Below, one piece after another: positions 45,811 through 54,598 of a stretch of 64,000 nucleotides of DNA. The notes under the pieces were generated by a model. That model ran no database searches and was not told the origin of the DNA. It saw only the letters and a program-made list of their open reading frames with translations. How positions within the stretch are numbered: the stretch's first letter is position 1; each line of letters begins with the position of its first letter. This stretch comes from Cellulomonas hominis (GTDB lineage Bacteria > Actinomycetota > Actinomycetes > Actinomycetales > Cellulomonadaceae). Both the position numbers and the translations under genes were made by a program. The stretch lies in assembly GCF_901521055.1 (NCBI RefSeq), contig NZ_CABEGA010000002.1:1-64000 (forward strand), written 5' to 3'.

Positions 45811-48054
45811 TCAGTCCTCGTCGGGCCCGTCCCACCCCGCGGGCAGCGGACGGGAGTGCACCACGCGCAGCCCCTGCGTCGGGCGGGTCATCGCCACGTA
45901 CAGGTCACCGGCACCGCCCTTGAGCACGTCCGCCGGCTCGACCAGCACCACCACGTCGAACTCCAGGCCCTTGCTCTGCGTCGGGGTCATCAGCGTCAGC
46001 GGCGCGTCGAGGTCCGGCGCGCCGGCGCGGGTGGCGCCGGCCCCGGGCAGCACCGCGGCGAGCGCGCGGACCGACTCGGGGGCGGCGATGACCGCCACGC
46101 GCCCGGCGCCGTTCGCGTCCCGCACCTCCGCCAGGGCATCCTCCGCGACCCGTGCCACCGTCTCCGCGACCTGCGCGGCGTCGACGTTCTCGGTGCGCAG
46201 GGCGTGCTCGACGTCCCGCGCGGAGGTCGTCGGGCTCAGGGGCAGCCCCGCCGCCCGCCCGACGCGCTCGGCCGTCCGGGCCACCGACGCGGGCGTGCGG
46301 TAGTTGACGGTCAGCTCCGCGAGCCGCCACCCGCCCGCGAGCACGCGGTCGAACGTGGCCGCCCAGTCGCGCGTCCCGGCCGCGGTCGAGGTCTGCGCGA
46401 CATCGCCGACGACCGTCAGCGACCGGGTCGGCACGCGGCGCAGCACCATCCGCCACGCCATGGGCGACAGCTCCTGGGCCTCGTCGACGACCACGTGGCC
46501 GTAGGTCCACGTGCGGTCCGCGGCGGCGCGCTCGGCGGTGGTCAGGGAGGGGCCGCTGGACGCGAACCGGTCGGCCAGCAGCTCCGCCGACACCAGGCCG
46601 CCCCCGGACTGCTGGAGCACCTGGCGCGCGTAGTCGAGCTCCTGCGCGCGCTGCGTCGCGTCGTGCTTCGCCTGCGCCCGGGCGGCCTGGTCGTCCTCCC
46701 CGAGGAGCTCGGCCGCCTCGTCCAGCAGGGGCACGTCCGCCGGGGTCCACGGGGCGTCGGCGTCGCGCAGCAGGGCCGCCCGCTCGTGGGCGGAGAGCTC
46801 GGGCGCCGCCGCGTCCAGCCGGGCCGGCCGGGACAGCAGCGCCGACACCAGGCCCTGCGCCGTCAGCGGCATCCACGCGAGGTTCAGCGCGACGCGGATC
46901 TCCCGGGTGGTGCGCAGCTCCTCGACGATCTCGCCGCGCTCGTCCGGCGCCACTGACCAGCCCAGCTGGCTGACGTACTGCTCGGCGAGCCGCCCCAGCA
47001 TGTCCCGCACGAACGTCACGCGCGCCTGGTTGTGCGGCCGGTGCCCGCGGCGGGCGTGGGCGATCGCCGACCGGACGTCGTTCGGACGCACCACGATCGT
47101 GCGGCCGTCGATCTTCACGGTCGTCGGCTGCTCCGGCACCCGCTGGCGCTGGCGCACGGCGCGCTCGATGATCCGGCGCCACACCAGGCGGCCCTTGATC
47201 TCGGCGACGACGTCGTCCTCCTCGCCGGAGGCCACGAGGCCGGGGAACAGCTCGCCGACCGTCGTCGACACCACGCCGGTCTCGCCGAGCGAGGGCAGCA
47301 CCTGGTCGATGTACCGCAGGAACGTCCGGCTCGGCCCCAGCAGCAGCACGCCGGAGCGCTCCAGCGTCCGGCGGTGCGCGTAGAGCAGGTAGGCCGCGCG
47401 GTGCAGCGCCACGGCGGTCTTCCCGGTGCCCGGGCCGCCCTGGACGATCAGCGCGCCCGCGAGCTCCGCGCGGATGATCGCGTCCTGCTCGGCCTGGATC
47501 GTCGCGACGATGTCGCCCATCCGGCCGGTGCGCCGCGCCGCAAGGGCCGCCAGCAGCGCGCCCTCGCCCGACAGCTCGCCGAGCTGGTCGGCCGCGTCGC
47601 CGTCCGCCAGCGCGTCCAGGTCGAGGACCTCGTCCTCGAGGCCCGTCACCCGGCGTCCGCGCGTCACCAGGTGCCGGCGCTGCAGCACGCCGTCCGGCTG
47701 CGCGGACGTGGCCCGGTAGAACGACTGGGCCGCGGGCGCGCGCCAGTCCGTCAGCAGCGACGCGTGCTCCGCGTCGTTCAGCCCGATGCGGCCGATGTAC
47801 CGGCGCCCGCCCTCGGACAGGTCGAGCCGCCCGAACGCGAGGCGGTCCTCGACGGCCTCGAGCCGGGCCAGCCGGTCCTCGTAGAGCGTCGCGAACGCGT
47901 CCCGCTCGGAGCGGTTCTGCGGGGAGCCGGACGGGCCGACCCGGCGCACCTCCGCCAGGCGCTCGCGGGTCTGCTCCCGCAGCTCGTCGAGCCGCGCGTA
48001 CAGCCGGTCCACGACCTGCTGCTCGGCGGCCAGCTGCGCCTCGATCCCGCTCAC
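45811..48054 (-). CDS. helD: HelD-type RNA polymerase recycling ATPase (UvrD-like)
   Basis: This 747-residue superfamily 1 ATPase is of the HelD group. The N-terminal coiled coil (IEAQLAAEQQVVDRLYARLDELREQTRERLAEV, about 3-70) is the arm that enters the RNA polymerase secondary channel. The P-loop GGPGTGKT is at 206-213, followed by the HelD-typical ALHRAAYLLYAHRRTLERSGVLLLGPSRTFLRYIDQVLPSLGE; VVDEAQELSPMAWRM is motif II and LMTPTQSKGLEFDVV motif V. HelD releases stalled polymerase, and related HelR proteins give rifamycin tolerance; no rifamycin-associated promoter element is seen here. GTG 48054 follows GGGAG. It is upstream of serA and divergent from PAC2. Confidence 0.92.
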   Translation of the reverse strand: MSGIEAQLAAEQQVVDRLYARLDELREQTRERLAEVRRVGPSGSPQNRSERDAFATLYEDRLARLEAVEDRLAFGRLDLSEGGRRYIGRIGLNDAEHASLLTDWRAPAAQSFYRATSAQPDGVLQRRHLVTRGRRVTGLEDEVLDLDALADGDAADQLGELSGEGALLAALAARRTGRMGDIVATIQAEQDAIIRAELAGALIVQGGPGTGKTAVALHRAAYLLYAHRRTLERSGVLLLGPSRTFLRYIDQVLPSLGETGVVSTTVGELFPGLVASGEEDDVVAEIKGRLVWRRIIERAVRQRQRVPEQPTTVKIDGRTIVVRPNDVRSAIAHARRGHRPHNQARVTFVRDMLGRLAEQYVSQLGWSVAPDERGEIVEELRTTREIRVALNLAWMPLTAQGLVSALLSRPARLDAAAPELSAHERAALLRDADAPWTPADVPLLDEAAELLGEDDQAARAQAKHDATQRAQELDYARQVLQQSGGGLVSAELLADRFASSGPSLTTAERAAADRTWTYGHVVVDEAQELSPMAWRMVLRRVPTRSLTVVGDVAQTSTAAGTRDWAATFDRVLAGGWRLAELTVNYRTPASVARTAERVGRAAGLPLSPTTSARDVEHALRTENVDAAQVAETVARVAEDALAEVRDANGAGRVAVIAAPESVRALAAVLPGAGATRAGAPDLDAPLTLMTPTQSKGLEFDVVVLVEPADVLKGGAGDLYVAMTRPTQGLRVVHSRPLPAGWDGPDED

Positions 48055-48306
48055 GCCTGCTCCCGTCGGTCGTCCTGCCGCGCGTGTCCGCCGGGGTGCA
48101 CCCGGCGCGAGCGGCCGTCCATTATCCGCCATCGCCGGCGTGCCGTGTCACGCACGTCCGCCGCCCGCGCCCCACGCGCCACCCGTCCGGCCGCACCTGC
48201 GAGGACGCGTGGCCGGACGCGGGAAGAGGTGGGTGGTCCGCGGTGTTGTGATCCTCGGAACGCCGTCGCAGCGACGGCACAGCTCTTCGCGACACCAGGA
48301 GGACCC
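48055..48306. promoter_or_regulatory. divergent helD/PAC2 intergenic region
   Basis: These 252 bases contain no gene. A minus-strand GATAAT (48126-48121) is a good -10 candidate for helD. AGGAGG (48297-48302) is the ribosome binding site of the PAC2 gene. I recognise no operator. Confidence 0.5.
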
Positions 48307-49242
48307 ATGCTGGACCCGAGCGAGATCTACGCCGTCGACCCGGTCGTGGCCGCCGAGGTCGAGGCGCGGGCCGCGGGAGGCAGCGGGCCGGTGCTCGTGC
48401 ACGCGGTGCGGGGCTTCGTCGACGCCGGCGGCGCCGGGCGGCTGGCCGCCGAGCACCTGACCGAGCAGCTGTCGAGCGAGCGGCTCGCGACCTTCGACGT
48501 CGACCAGCTGCTCGACTACCGCTCGCGGCGCCCCACCGTGACGTTCGACTCCGACCACTGGGGCGAGTACGACGAGCCCGAGCTCGCGATCGACCTCGTG
48601 CGCGACACGTCCGGGGTCCCGTTCCTGCTCCTGCACGGCGTCGAGCCCGACGTCCAGTGGGAGCGGTTCGCCGCCGCGGTGCGCCAGATCGTCGAGCGGT
48701 TCGACGTCCCGCTGACGGTCGGCATGCACGGGATCCCCATGGGCATCCCGCACACCCGGCCGCTCTCGGTCACCGCGCACGCGAACCGCCCGGAGCTGGT
48801 CGCCGACTACACGTCCTGGTTCGGAACCGTGCAGGTGCCGGCCGACGCGGGCTCGCTCCTGGAGATCCGGCTCGGCCAGTCCGGGCACGACGCCATGGGC
48901 TTCGCGGTGCACGTCCCGCACTACCTCGCGCAGTCGCCGTACCCGCAGGCCAGCATCACCGGCCTCGAGCACGTGCAGCGCGCCGCGGGGCTGGAGCTCG
49001 ACCTGGGCGAGCTGGCGTCCGCCGCCGAGGAGACGCTGCTGGAGGTGGAGCGGCAGGTCGAGGACTCGCCCGAGGTCGCGGCCGTCGTGCACGCGCTCGA
49101 GCAGCAGTACGACGCCTTCAGCCGGAACATCGGCCGGCCCAGCCTGCTGGCCGAGACCTCCGAGATCCCCACCGCGGACCAGCTCGGCGAGGAGTTCGAG
49201 CGGTTCCTCGCGGAGCAGGGCGGCGAGAACCCGGGGCGCTGA
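48307..49242 (+). CDS. PAC2 family protein
   Basis: This 311-residue protein of the PAC2 family shares its fold with eukaryotic proteasome assembly chaperone 2. Family patterns are VLVHAVRGFVDAGGAGRLAAEHL, DVDQLLDYRSRRPTVTFDSDHW, PFLLLHGVEPDVQWERFAAAV and VGMHGIPMGIPHTRPLSVTAHA. The C-terminal 100 residues are helical (LELDLGELASAAEETLLEVERQVED). The function in actinobacteria is unsettled; a link to proteasome assembly is only suggested by fold. ATG 48307 follows a strong AGGAGG. Confidence 0.93.
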   Translation: MLDPSEIYAVDPVVAAEVEARAAGGSGPVLVHAVRGFVDAGGAGRLAAEHLTEQLSSERLATFDVDQLLDYRSRRPTVTFDSDHWGEYDEPELAIDLVRDTSGVPFLLLHGVEPDVQWERFAAAVRQIVERFDVPLTVGMHGIPMGIPHTRPLSVTAHANRPELVADYTSWFGTVQVPADAGSLLEIRLGQSGHDAMGFAVHVPHYLAQSPYPQASITGLEHVQRAAGLELDLGELASAAEETLLEVERQVEDSPEVAAVVHALEQQYDAFSRNIGRPSLLAETSEIPTADQLGEEFERFLAEQGGENPGR

Positions 49243-49299
49243 CCCCCGCACGACGACCGCGCACGGGCGCGGCGGTCCGGCACGGCAGAATGGCTGCAC

Positions 49300-50613
49300 G
49301 TGACCTCCGACCGCCGCGCCCTGCTCGTCTGGTCCGTCGGCGTCGGCGCCTACGTCGTCGCCATCATGAACCGGTCGTCGTTCGGCGTCGCGACGCTGGA
49401 GGTCACCGAGCGGTTCGGCATCTCGTCCGCGCTGCTCGCCACCGTCGCCGTCGCGCAGCTGGTGGTGTACGCGCTGCTCCAGGTGCCCGTCGGCGTGCTG
49501 CTGGACCGGTACGGCCCGCGCGCGCTCGTCGCGACCGGCGCCCTCGGCATGGCGCTCGGCCAGACGGTCCTGGCGCTCGCACCGTCCGCGACCTGGGTGC
49601 TCGCCGGCCGGGTGCTGGTCGGCGCCGGTGACGCGCTGACGTTCGTGTCGGTCGTCCGGCTGGTGCCGGCGTGGTTCGCGGTCCGGCGGGTCCCGCTGAT
49701 GACGCAGCTCACCGGGTCGGTCGGCCAGGTCGGGCAGGTGCTGTCGGCGGTCCCGATCGTGGCGCTGCTGCACGCCGAGGGCTGGCGGACGACGTTCCTG
49801 TCGGTGGCGGCGGTCGGGGTCGTCGCGGCGGTCGCGGTGCTCGCCGTCGTGCGGGACGCGCCGGAGCCGCCGCAGGTCGCGGACGCCGCGGACCCCGGCC
49901 GGTCGTCCCGCGGGCGACGGGTGGGCCTGCTGCGGCGGCGCGTGGGCCCGGCGCGGGTGCGCGCGCCCCGGGAGCGCGGGGCGCTGCGCGCGGTCCTGCG
50001 GGACCCCGGCGCCTGGCTCGGGTTCTGGATGCACCTGTCCGGGCAGTTCAGCAACCACGTCGTCGTGCTGCTGTGGGGGTTCGCGTTCTTCGTCGAGGGG
50101 CAGGGGCGCACGCCGGGGGAGGCCAGCGCGCTCCTGACGCTCAACGTGGTCGCGGCGGTCGTCGCCGGGCCGGTCATCGGGGTGGTCGTCGGCCGTCACC
50201 CGTCGGCGCGGACGCCGCTCGCGCTCGGGACCTCCGTCGCGATCGGGCTCGCGTGGCTCGCCGTCACGGTGCCCGACGCCCCGGTGCCGGCGGGCGTGCT
50301 GGCGCTGTTCGTCGTCGTGGTCGGCGTCGGCGGGCCGACGTCGCTCGTGGCGTTCGACGTGGCGCGGTCGTGCACCCCGCCGCAGCGGCTCGGGACGGCG
50401 ACCGGGTTCGTCAACACCGGCGGCTTCGTGGGTGCGCTCGTGACCATGCTCGTCGTGGGCGTGGTGCTCGACCGCGTCGGGGGCGGCGCGCGCGACCTCG
50501 ACGCGTTCCGGGCCGCGTTCGCGTGGGTGGCCGTGCCGTGGGCCGTCGGCGTGGTCGGCATGCTGGTCGGCCGCCGCCGGGCCCGCCGGGCCCACCCGGG
50601 GCTCGTGGTCTGA
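49300..50613 (+). CDS. MFS transporter
   Basis: This 437-residue protein has about 12 membrane segments of the major facilitator superfamily, with the motif A-like loop GVLLDRYGPRALVATGA between helices 2 and 3. A basic cytoplasmic loop of about 45 residues lies in the middle (SRGRRVGLLRRRVGPARVRAPRERG). The substrate is unknown; it resembles the nitrate/oxalate-type or general MFS group rather than a drug exporter I can name. GTG 49300 is eight bases after CAGAAT (49286-49291), possibly a leaderless start. Confidence 0.88.
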   Translation: MTSDRRALLVWSVGVGAYVVAIMNRSSFGVATLEVTERFGISSALLATVAVAQLVVYALLQVPVGVLLDRYGPRALVATGALGMALGQTVLALAPSATWVLAGRVLVGAGDALTFVSVVRLVPAWFAVRRVPLMTQLTGSVGQVGQVLSAVPIVALLHAEGWRTTFLSVAAVGVVAAVAVLAVVRDAPEPPQVADAADPGRSSRGRRVGLLRRRVGPARVRAPRERGALRAVLRDPGAWLGFWMHLSGQFSNHVVVLLWGFAFFVEGQGRTPGEASALLTLNVVAAVVAGPVIGVVVGRHPSARTPLALGTSVAIGLAWLAVTVPDAPVPAGVLALFVVVVGVGGPTSLVAFDVARSCTPPQRLGTATGFVNTGGFVGALVTMLVVGVVLDRVGGGARDLDAFRAAFAWVAVPWAVGVVGMLVGRRRARRAHPGLVV

Positions 50614-50907
50614 CGCGCGTGCGGCCCGTGGTCGTCCTGTGACCGTTCCGTGACCGGATCGTTGTCGGGGAGCCGGATCCCGGGCGGGAAGAACCATGGC
50701 GCGCCGATGACCTGCGTGAGAAGATCGCCGTGTTGCAGTGACGTACTGACGCTTGACCGGCGCCGGCGGGAACCCCTCGGGGAGAGCCCGGCGGCACCTT
50801 CCAGCCATCCGGCTGGTGCACCCGGTGCAGGACGCGGGATAGGCATTGCGGCACGGTCCGGGGCACGGGGCCCCGCATCGTCACCGGATGGACAGAAGGA
50901 CAAGAAC
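50614..50907 (+). other. structured 5' leader of the cold-shock gene
   Basis: This 294-base gap has no protein gene. It can form several hairpins: CCCC/GGGG near 50775-50785, CCAGCC/GGCTGG near 50800-50815, TGCACC/GGTGCA near 50817-50830, and CGGGGC/GCCCCG (50859-50875). TTGACC (50753-50758) may be a -35 box; no clear -10 follows. The gap may be a cold-responsive leader as in other csp genes (inference). Confidence 0.45.
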
Positions 50908-51111
50908 ATGGCACAGGGTGCTGTCAAGTGGTTCAACGCTGAGAAGGGCTACGGGTTCATCGCCCAGGACGGCGGCGGCGCCGACGTCTTCGTCCACTAC
51001 TCGGCCATCGACTCCTCGGGCTACCGCAGCCTCGAGGAGGGTCAGCGCGTCGAGTTCGAGATCACGCAGGGCCCCAAGGGCCCGCAGGCCGAGCAGGTCC
51101 GCCCGCTCTGA
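50908..51111 (+). CDS. cspA: cold-shock protein (CspA family)
   Basis: This 67-residue single-domain RNA chaperone has the nucleic-acid-binding motifs RNP1 KGYGFI and RNP2 VFVHY, and begins [17 protein letters not shown]. It melts RNA secondary structure during cold or stress and is usually abundant. ATG 50908 follows GAAGGA. It has a long structured leader and a strong terminator, so it is a single-gene transcript. Confidence 0.98.
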   Translation: MAQGAVKWFNAEKGYGFIAQDGGGADVFVHYSAIDSSGYRSLEEGQRVEFEITQGPKGPQAEQVRPL

Positions 51112-51150
51112 TCCGACGGACGCGTCCGTCACCGACGGGCTCTCCGTGAC

Positions 51151-51180
51151 GAGGCCGCATCCCCTCGGGGGTGCGGCCTC
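51151..51180. terminator. cspA terminator hairpin
   Basis: GAGGCCGCAT-CCC pairs with GGG-GTGCGGCCTC (51151-51180), a 13-bp stem with one G-T pair and a 4-base loop. It lies between convergent cspA and the spermidine-synthase-like gene. Confidence 0.9.
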
Positions 51181-51206
51181 GTCCGCGTCCCGGCCCTCTG
51201 CCGTCG

Positions 51207-52118
51207 CTAGCCCGCGTCGACGTCGCCGTCGGGCTCCACCTCGGGCGCCGCGTCGCGCAGGGGCGGGGTCCGGCCGACGAACGCGCGCAGCTCGTCACCG
51301 GCCAGCAGCCGGGCGGGCACGGGCAGCGACCGCAGCGCCCGGGCCAGCGGGGCGCTCGCGAGCACGTCCGGGTCGTCGGTGCCGACCACGAGCAGGTTGC
51401 CGTACCGGCGGCCGCGCAGCAGCGCCGGCTCCGACACCACGCCCACGTGGGCGAACACCGCCCCGACGGTCGCCGCCTCCGCGCGCGCCAGGGTGAGCGG
51501 GGGACGGTCGGCGCAGTTCGCCAGGTAGACGCCGCCGGGCCGCAGCACCCGCGCGACGTCCCGCACGAACTCCTCGGTGGTGACGTGCGGGGGAGTGCGG
51601 TCGCCGGCGAACACGTCCCGCAGCACGGCGTCGGCGCTGGAGCCCGGCAGCGTGGCGAGCTCCGCCCGCGCCTCGCCCGCGCGCAGCCGCAGCGCGGGTG
51701 AGCGTGGCAGGTCGAACCACTCCCGCACCAGCGAGACCAGCACCGGGTCCAGGTCGACGGCGACCTGGCGGGCGCCGGGGAACCGGGAGTGCGCCCAGCG
51801 GGCCATCGCGCAGCCGGCCGCGCCCAGGTGCACCGCACGGAACGGGCCGTCGGCCGGCGGCAGGTGGTCGAGCACGGCCGCCATCTGCTGCATGTACTCG
51901 AAGTCGAGCCGCTCGGGGTCCGCGAGGTCCAGGTGCGAGCTCGGCACGCCGTTGACCAGCAGCGTGACGGCGTCCGGGTCGTCCGGGGAGGTCTGGACCT
52001 CGGCCGTGCCCGTCGCGATGGGGACCGGGCCCTGCGGCCACGCGGTCGTCCGGCGCGCAGCAGCCCGTGTCGGTGGTCGGTGGGAGGCTGGCCTGCCGGA
52101 TCGGTCACGGGACGCCAT
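51207..52118 (-). CDS. spermidine synthase-like SAM-dependent protein
   Basis: This 303-residue protein has the fold of polyamine synthases: a beta N-terminus (LLVNGVPSSHLDLADPERLDFEYMQQMAAVLDHL), the SAM-region FRAVHLGAAGCAMARWAHSRFPGARQVAVDLDPVLVSLVREWF and PGSSADAVLRDVFAGDRTPPHVTTEEFVRDVARVLRPGGVYLANC. Usual spermidine synthase catalytic acidic residues are only partly matched (DVFAG in place of DAF/DSS), so substrate and activity are uncertain. ATG 52118 is 26 bases from a perfect SOS box that also faces the HEPN-dinB operon, so it may share damage control. Confidence 0.85.
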   Translation of the reverse strand: MASRDRSGRPASHRPPTRAAARRTTAWPQGPVPIATGTAEVQTSPDDPDAVTLLVNGVPSSHLDLADPERLDFEYMQQMAAVLDHLPPADGPFRAVHLGAAGCAMARWAHSRFPGARQVAVDLDPVLVSLVREWFDLPRSPALRLRAGEARAELATLPGSSADAVLRDVFAGDRTPPHVTTEEFVRDVARVLRPGGVYLANCADRPPLTLARAEAATVGAVFAHVGVVSEPALLRGRRYGNLLVVGTDDPDVLASAPLARALRSLPVPARLLAGDELRAFVGRTPPLRDAAPEVEPDGDVDAG

Positions 52119-52143
52119 CGCCCCACCGTACGGGTTGACGCGT

Positions 52144-52159
52144 TCGAACAGGTGTTCGA
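52144..52159. promoter_or_regulatory. perfect SOS box of the HEPN-dinB operon
   Basis: TCGAACAGGTGTTCGA is a perfect LexA palindrome. It overlaps a -10-like GATACT (52158-52163) on the plus strand and lies 26 bases before the divergent minus-strand gene start. Confidence 0.95.
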
Positions 52160-52190
52160 TACTGGGGAAGTCGAGAGAGGGAGGTGCGCG

Positions 52191-52637
52191 ATGCCGGTCA
52201 ACACCCTTCGTGCCCCGCGGAGCGCCGCACCCGGGCTGTCCGGCCGCGCGGCGGAGCTGCTGCAGCGTGCGGATGCCGAGCTGGTCGCGGCGCAGTTCTC
52301 CCCGGAGCCCTGGGAGCAGTTCACGCACGCCCACCTCGCCGCGCTGCGTGCCGGTGCCGCGGTGCTGGCCGAGCGGCAGCCGCTGTCCGGCCGGCGCGCC
52401 CCGCGGACGGTCTGGGAGCTGCTGGACCAGGTCGCGCCGGAGCTCGGGCGCTGGTCCAGCTACTTCGCCGGCGGTGCCGGGCTGCGCGCAGCGATCGACG
52501 CCGGCCGGTTCGACGCGGTGAGCGCGGCGCGGGCCGAGCAGGTGCTGTGCCACGCCGAGGACTTCCTGGACATCGTGCGCCAGGAGCTCGAGACCGCAGG
52601 CACGGCCGGCGGCATCGGCGAGGCGCGCGCCGGATGA
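52191..52637 (+). CDS. SAV_6107-type HEPN domain protein
   Basis: This 148-residue helical protein resembles the SAV_6107 HEPN family: SGRAAELLQRADAELVAAQFSPEPWEQFTHAHLAALRAGAAVLAERQPL, VWELLDQVAPELGRWSSYFAGGAGLRAAIDAG and EQVLCHAEDFLDIVRQEL. The family is found in actinobacteria next to dinB. Typical HEPN RNase motifs (R-x4-6-H) are not obvious. ATG 52191 follows GAGGGAGG. Its stop overlaps dinB by 4 bases and a perfect LexA box is upstream, so it is an SOS protein that may assist translesion synthesis (inference). Confidence 0.85.
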   Translation: MPVNTLRAPRSAAPGLSGRAAELLQRADAELVAAQFSPEPWEQFTHAHLAALRAGAAVLAERQPLSGRRAPRTVWELLDQVAPELGRWSSYFAGGAGLRAAIDAGRFDAVSAARAEQVLCHAEDFLDIVRQELETAGTAGGIGEARAG

Positions 52638-53989
52638 GCAGAGGCCCCCGCTCGCAGGAGGCGCGGCGGGACTGGGGCACCGAGGAGGACGGGTGCTCGA
52701 TCCTGCACGTGGACATGGACGCCTTCTTCGCGTCCGTGGAGCTCGCGCGGCGCCCCCACCTGCGGGGCAAGCCGGTGATCGTGGGCGGCTCGGAGCGGTC
52801 GGTCGTGCTCGCGGCGACCTACGAGGCGCGGGCCTTCGGCGTGCACTCGGCGATGCCCATGTCCGCCGCCCGCCGCATGTGCCCGCAGGCCGTCGTCGTC
52901 CCGCCGGACCACCACGCGTACGACGAGGTGTCGCGCAGCGTGATGAGCATCCTGCGCGACGTCACCTCCCTGGTCGAGCAGGTGAGCGTGGACGAGGCGT
53001 TCCTCGACGTGAGCGGTGCGCGCCGGCGTCTCGGCAGCCCGACCCGGATCGCCGCGCTCATCCGGGAGCGCGTGCGGGCGGAGCACGACATCACCTGCTC
53101 GGTGGGGGTCGCGGCCACGAAGTTCGTCGCCAAGCTCGCGTCCGGGCACGCGAAGCCGGACGGCGTGCTGCTCATCCCCAAGGACGCCACCGTGCCGTTC
53201 CTGCGGGTGCTGCCCGTCGGTGCCCTGTGGGGCGTGGGGGAGCGCACGGCGGCCTCGCTCGAGCGCTGGGGCATCCGGACCGTCGCCGAGCTGGCGGACA
53301 GCGACGTCGGCACCGTCCAGCGGGCGGTCGGCCGCGTGGCGGGTGCGCACCTGTACGACCTGGCGTGGGGCCGGGACCCACGGCCCGTCACGCCCGGCCG
53401 TGAGGAGAAGAGCGTCGGCGCGGAGGAGACCTTCGCGGTCGACGTGCGCGACATGCGCGTCGTGGAGAGCAAGGCGCTCGAGCTCGCCGACCGGTGCGCC
53501 GGCCGGCTGCGCGCGCAGGGGCTCGCGACCCGGACGGTGTCGGTCAAGGTGCGGACCTCCGACTTCCGGACGCTCACGCGGTCGCGGACGCTGCCGCAGC
53601 CGTCGGACGTGGGCCGGGAGATCTACCTCGCGGCGCGGGACCTGCTCGCCGCGGCGGACCTCGGCGGCCTCCCGGTGCGGCTCGTCGGCGTGCGCGCGGA
53701 GGGGCTGGTCCCGGCCGCGGACGCCGTGCGGCAGCCGACGCTCGAGGAGGCGGTGGCGGAGAACGTCGACGCCCGCCGCGACGCGGAGCGGGCGATGGAC
53801 CTCGTGCGCGAGCGGTTCGGCCGGTCGGCCATCGGTGCGGGCACCCCCGCGGTCGGGCGGACCGTGCGGCGGGGCGACCCGCGGCAGCCCGGAGACACCG
53901 GCGAGGCGCCGTTGCAGCCCGAGCGCCCGATGTCACTCGGGACGGGTGAGGCGCCGACTACCGACTTCCGCGAACGCCATCTATCCTGA
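52634..53989 (+). CDS. dinB: DNA polymerase IV (DinB)
   Basis: This 451-residue Y-family translesion polymerase has catalytic acidic residues in HVDMDAFFASVE (about 25-36) and SVDEAFLDVSG (about 118), the steric-gate/fingers region AATYEARAFGVHSAMPMSAARRMCPQAVVVPPDH, the HhH thumb LPVGALWGVGERTAASLERWGIRTVAEL, and a little-finger domain. The last 60 residues are an unstructured tail without a clear clamp-binding motif. ATG 52634 overlaps the HEPN gene, so dinB is under the same LexA box. The promoter of the next gene lies in its 3' end. Confidence 0.97.
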   Translation: MSRGPRSQEARRDWGTEEDGCSILHVDMDAFFASVELARRPHLRGKPVIVGGSERSVVLAATYEARAFGVHSAMPMSAARRMCPQAVVVPPDHHAYDEVSRSVMSILRDVTSLVEQVSVDEAFLDVSGARRRLGSPTRIAALIRERVRAEHDITCSVGVAATKFVAKLASGHAKPDGVLLIPKDATVPFLRVLPVGALWGVGERTAASLERWGIRTVAELADSDVGTVQRAVGRVAGAHLYDLAWGRDPRPVTPGREEKSVGAEETFAVDVRDMRVVESKALELADRCAGRLRAQGLATRTVSVKVRTSDFRTLTRSRTLPQPSDVGREIYLAARDLLAAADLGGLPVRLVGVRAEGLVPAADAVRQPTLEEAVAENVDARRDAERAMDLVRERFGRSAIGAGTPAVGRTVRRGDPRQPGDTGEAPLQPERPMSLGTGEAPTTDFRERHLS

Positions 53990-54026
53990 GGCGAAGAAGT
54001 CCCGACGGCGGAGCACGGGGGTCGGA

Positions 54027-54410
54027 ATGCCTCTCTCCGAGTACGAACAACGTGTACTGGAGCAGATGGAGCGTCAGCTCACGTCTGACGATCCCCGGCT
54101 CGCGAACACGCTCACCTCGCGTGGTCGACGGCCGGTCCTGCGGTATGTCCTCGGCGGCATCGGTGCCGTCGTCGGCCTGCTGCTGCTCGTGGGCGGCGCC
54201 GCGTCGTCCGAGGTGTGGCTCGGGGTCCTGGGCTTCGTCGTCATGTTCGCCTCCGTCGCGATCGCGTTCACGCGTCCGCGTCGGGCCGGTGGACCTGTCG
54301 GCGTCGTCCGTCCCGACGGCACCGCGACGCGGCCGGCGCCCCCGAAGAAGAAGAGCTTCATGAACCGCATGGAGGACCGCTGGGACCGGCGTCGGGAGCA
54401 GGGGCGCTGA
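54027..54410 (+). CDS. DUF3040 membrane protein
   Basis: This 127-residue protein begins MPLSEYEQRVLEQMERQLTSDDPRLANTL, the signature of the actinobacterial DUF3040 family. It has two adjacent transmembrane helices (about 38-60 and 64-82) and a basic Pro/Lys-rich C-terminus (PPKKKSFMNRMEDRWDRRREQGR). Function is unknown. TATCCT at 53982-53987, inside the dinB 3' end, is a likely -10 box. The family commonly lies near the dcw cluster in actinobacteria. Confidence 0.92.
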   Translation: MPLSEYEQRVLEQMERQLTSDDPRLANTLTSRGRRPVLRYVLGGIGAVVGLLLLVGGAASSEVWLGVLGFVVMFASVAIAFTRPRRAGGPVGVVRPDGTATRPAPPKKKSFMNRMEDRWDRRREQGR

Positions 54411-54485
54411 CCCCTTCCCCGCTGGGCTGAGCGGCCGCCAGGCGGCACCGGCTCGGACGATCCCGCGCGCCCGCGCACAGCGGCG

Positions 54486-54590
54486 GAGGTCCGCAGGTGG
54501 GGCCGAGGTCGGCAGGTGGTGGCCGACGTCGGCAGCTCCCGGTGCCGACGTGGGCCGCGGAGTGCCGATCTCGGCGAACGACGTCGGCGC
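54486..54590. repeat. degenerate tandem repeat array, about five units of 19-24 bp
   Basis: Units begin GAGGTCCGCAGGTGG (54486), GAGGTCGGCAGGTGG (54505), GACGTCGGCAGCTCC (54525), GACGTGGGCCGCGGA (54547) and GATCTCGGCGAACGA (54567), most ending in GCC. The array occupies the gap between the convergent DUF3040 and transglutaminase genes. Its words (CCGAGGTCGGCAG, CTCGGCGA) resemble the arms of the palindrome at 23561-23628. Confidence 0.7.
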
Positions 54591-54598
54591 GGCGCGCG

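Noticed and set aside
50760-50830. Glycine-riboswitch-like GGGGAGAG in the cspA leader
   Set aside because: The remaining conserved core is absent and cspA is not a glycine gene.
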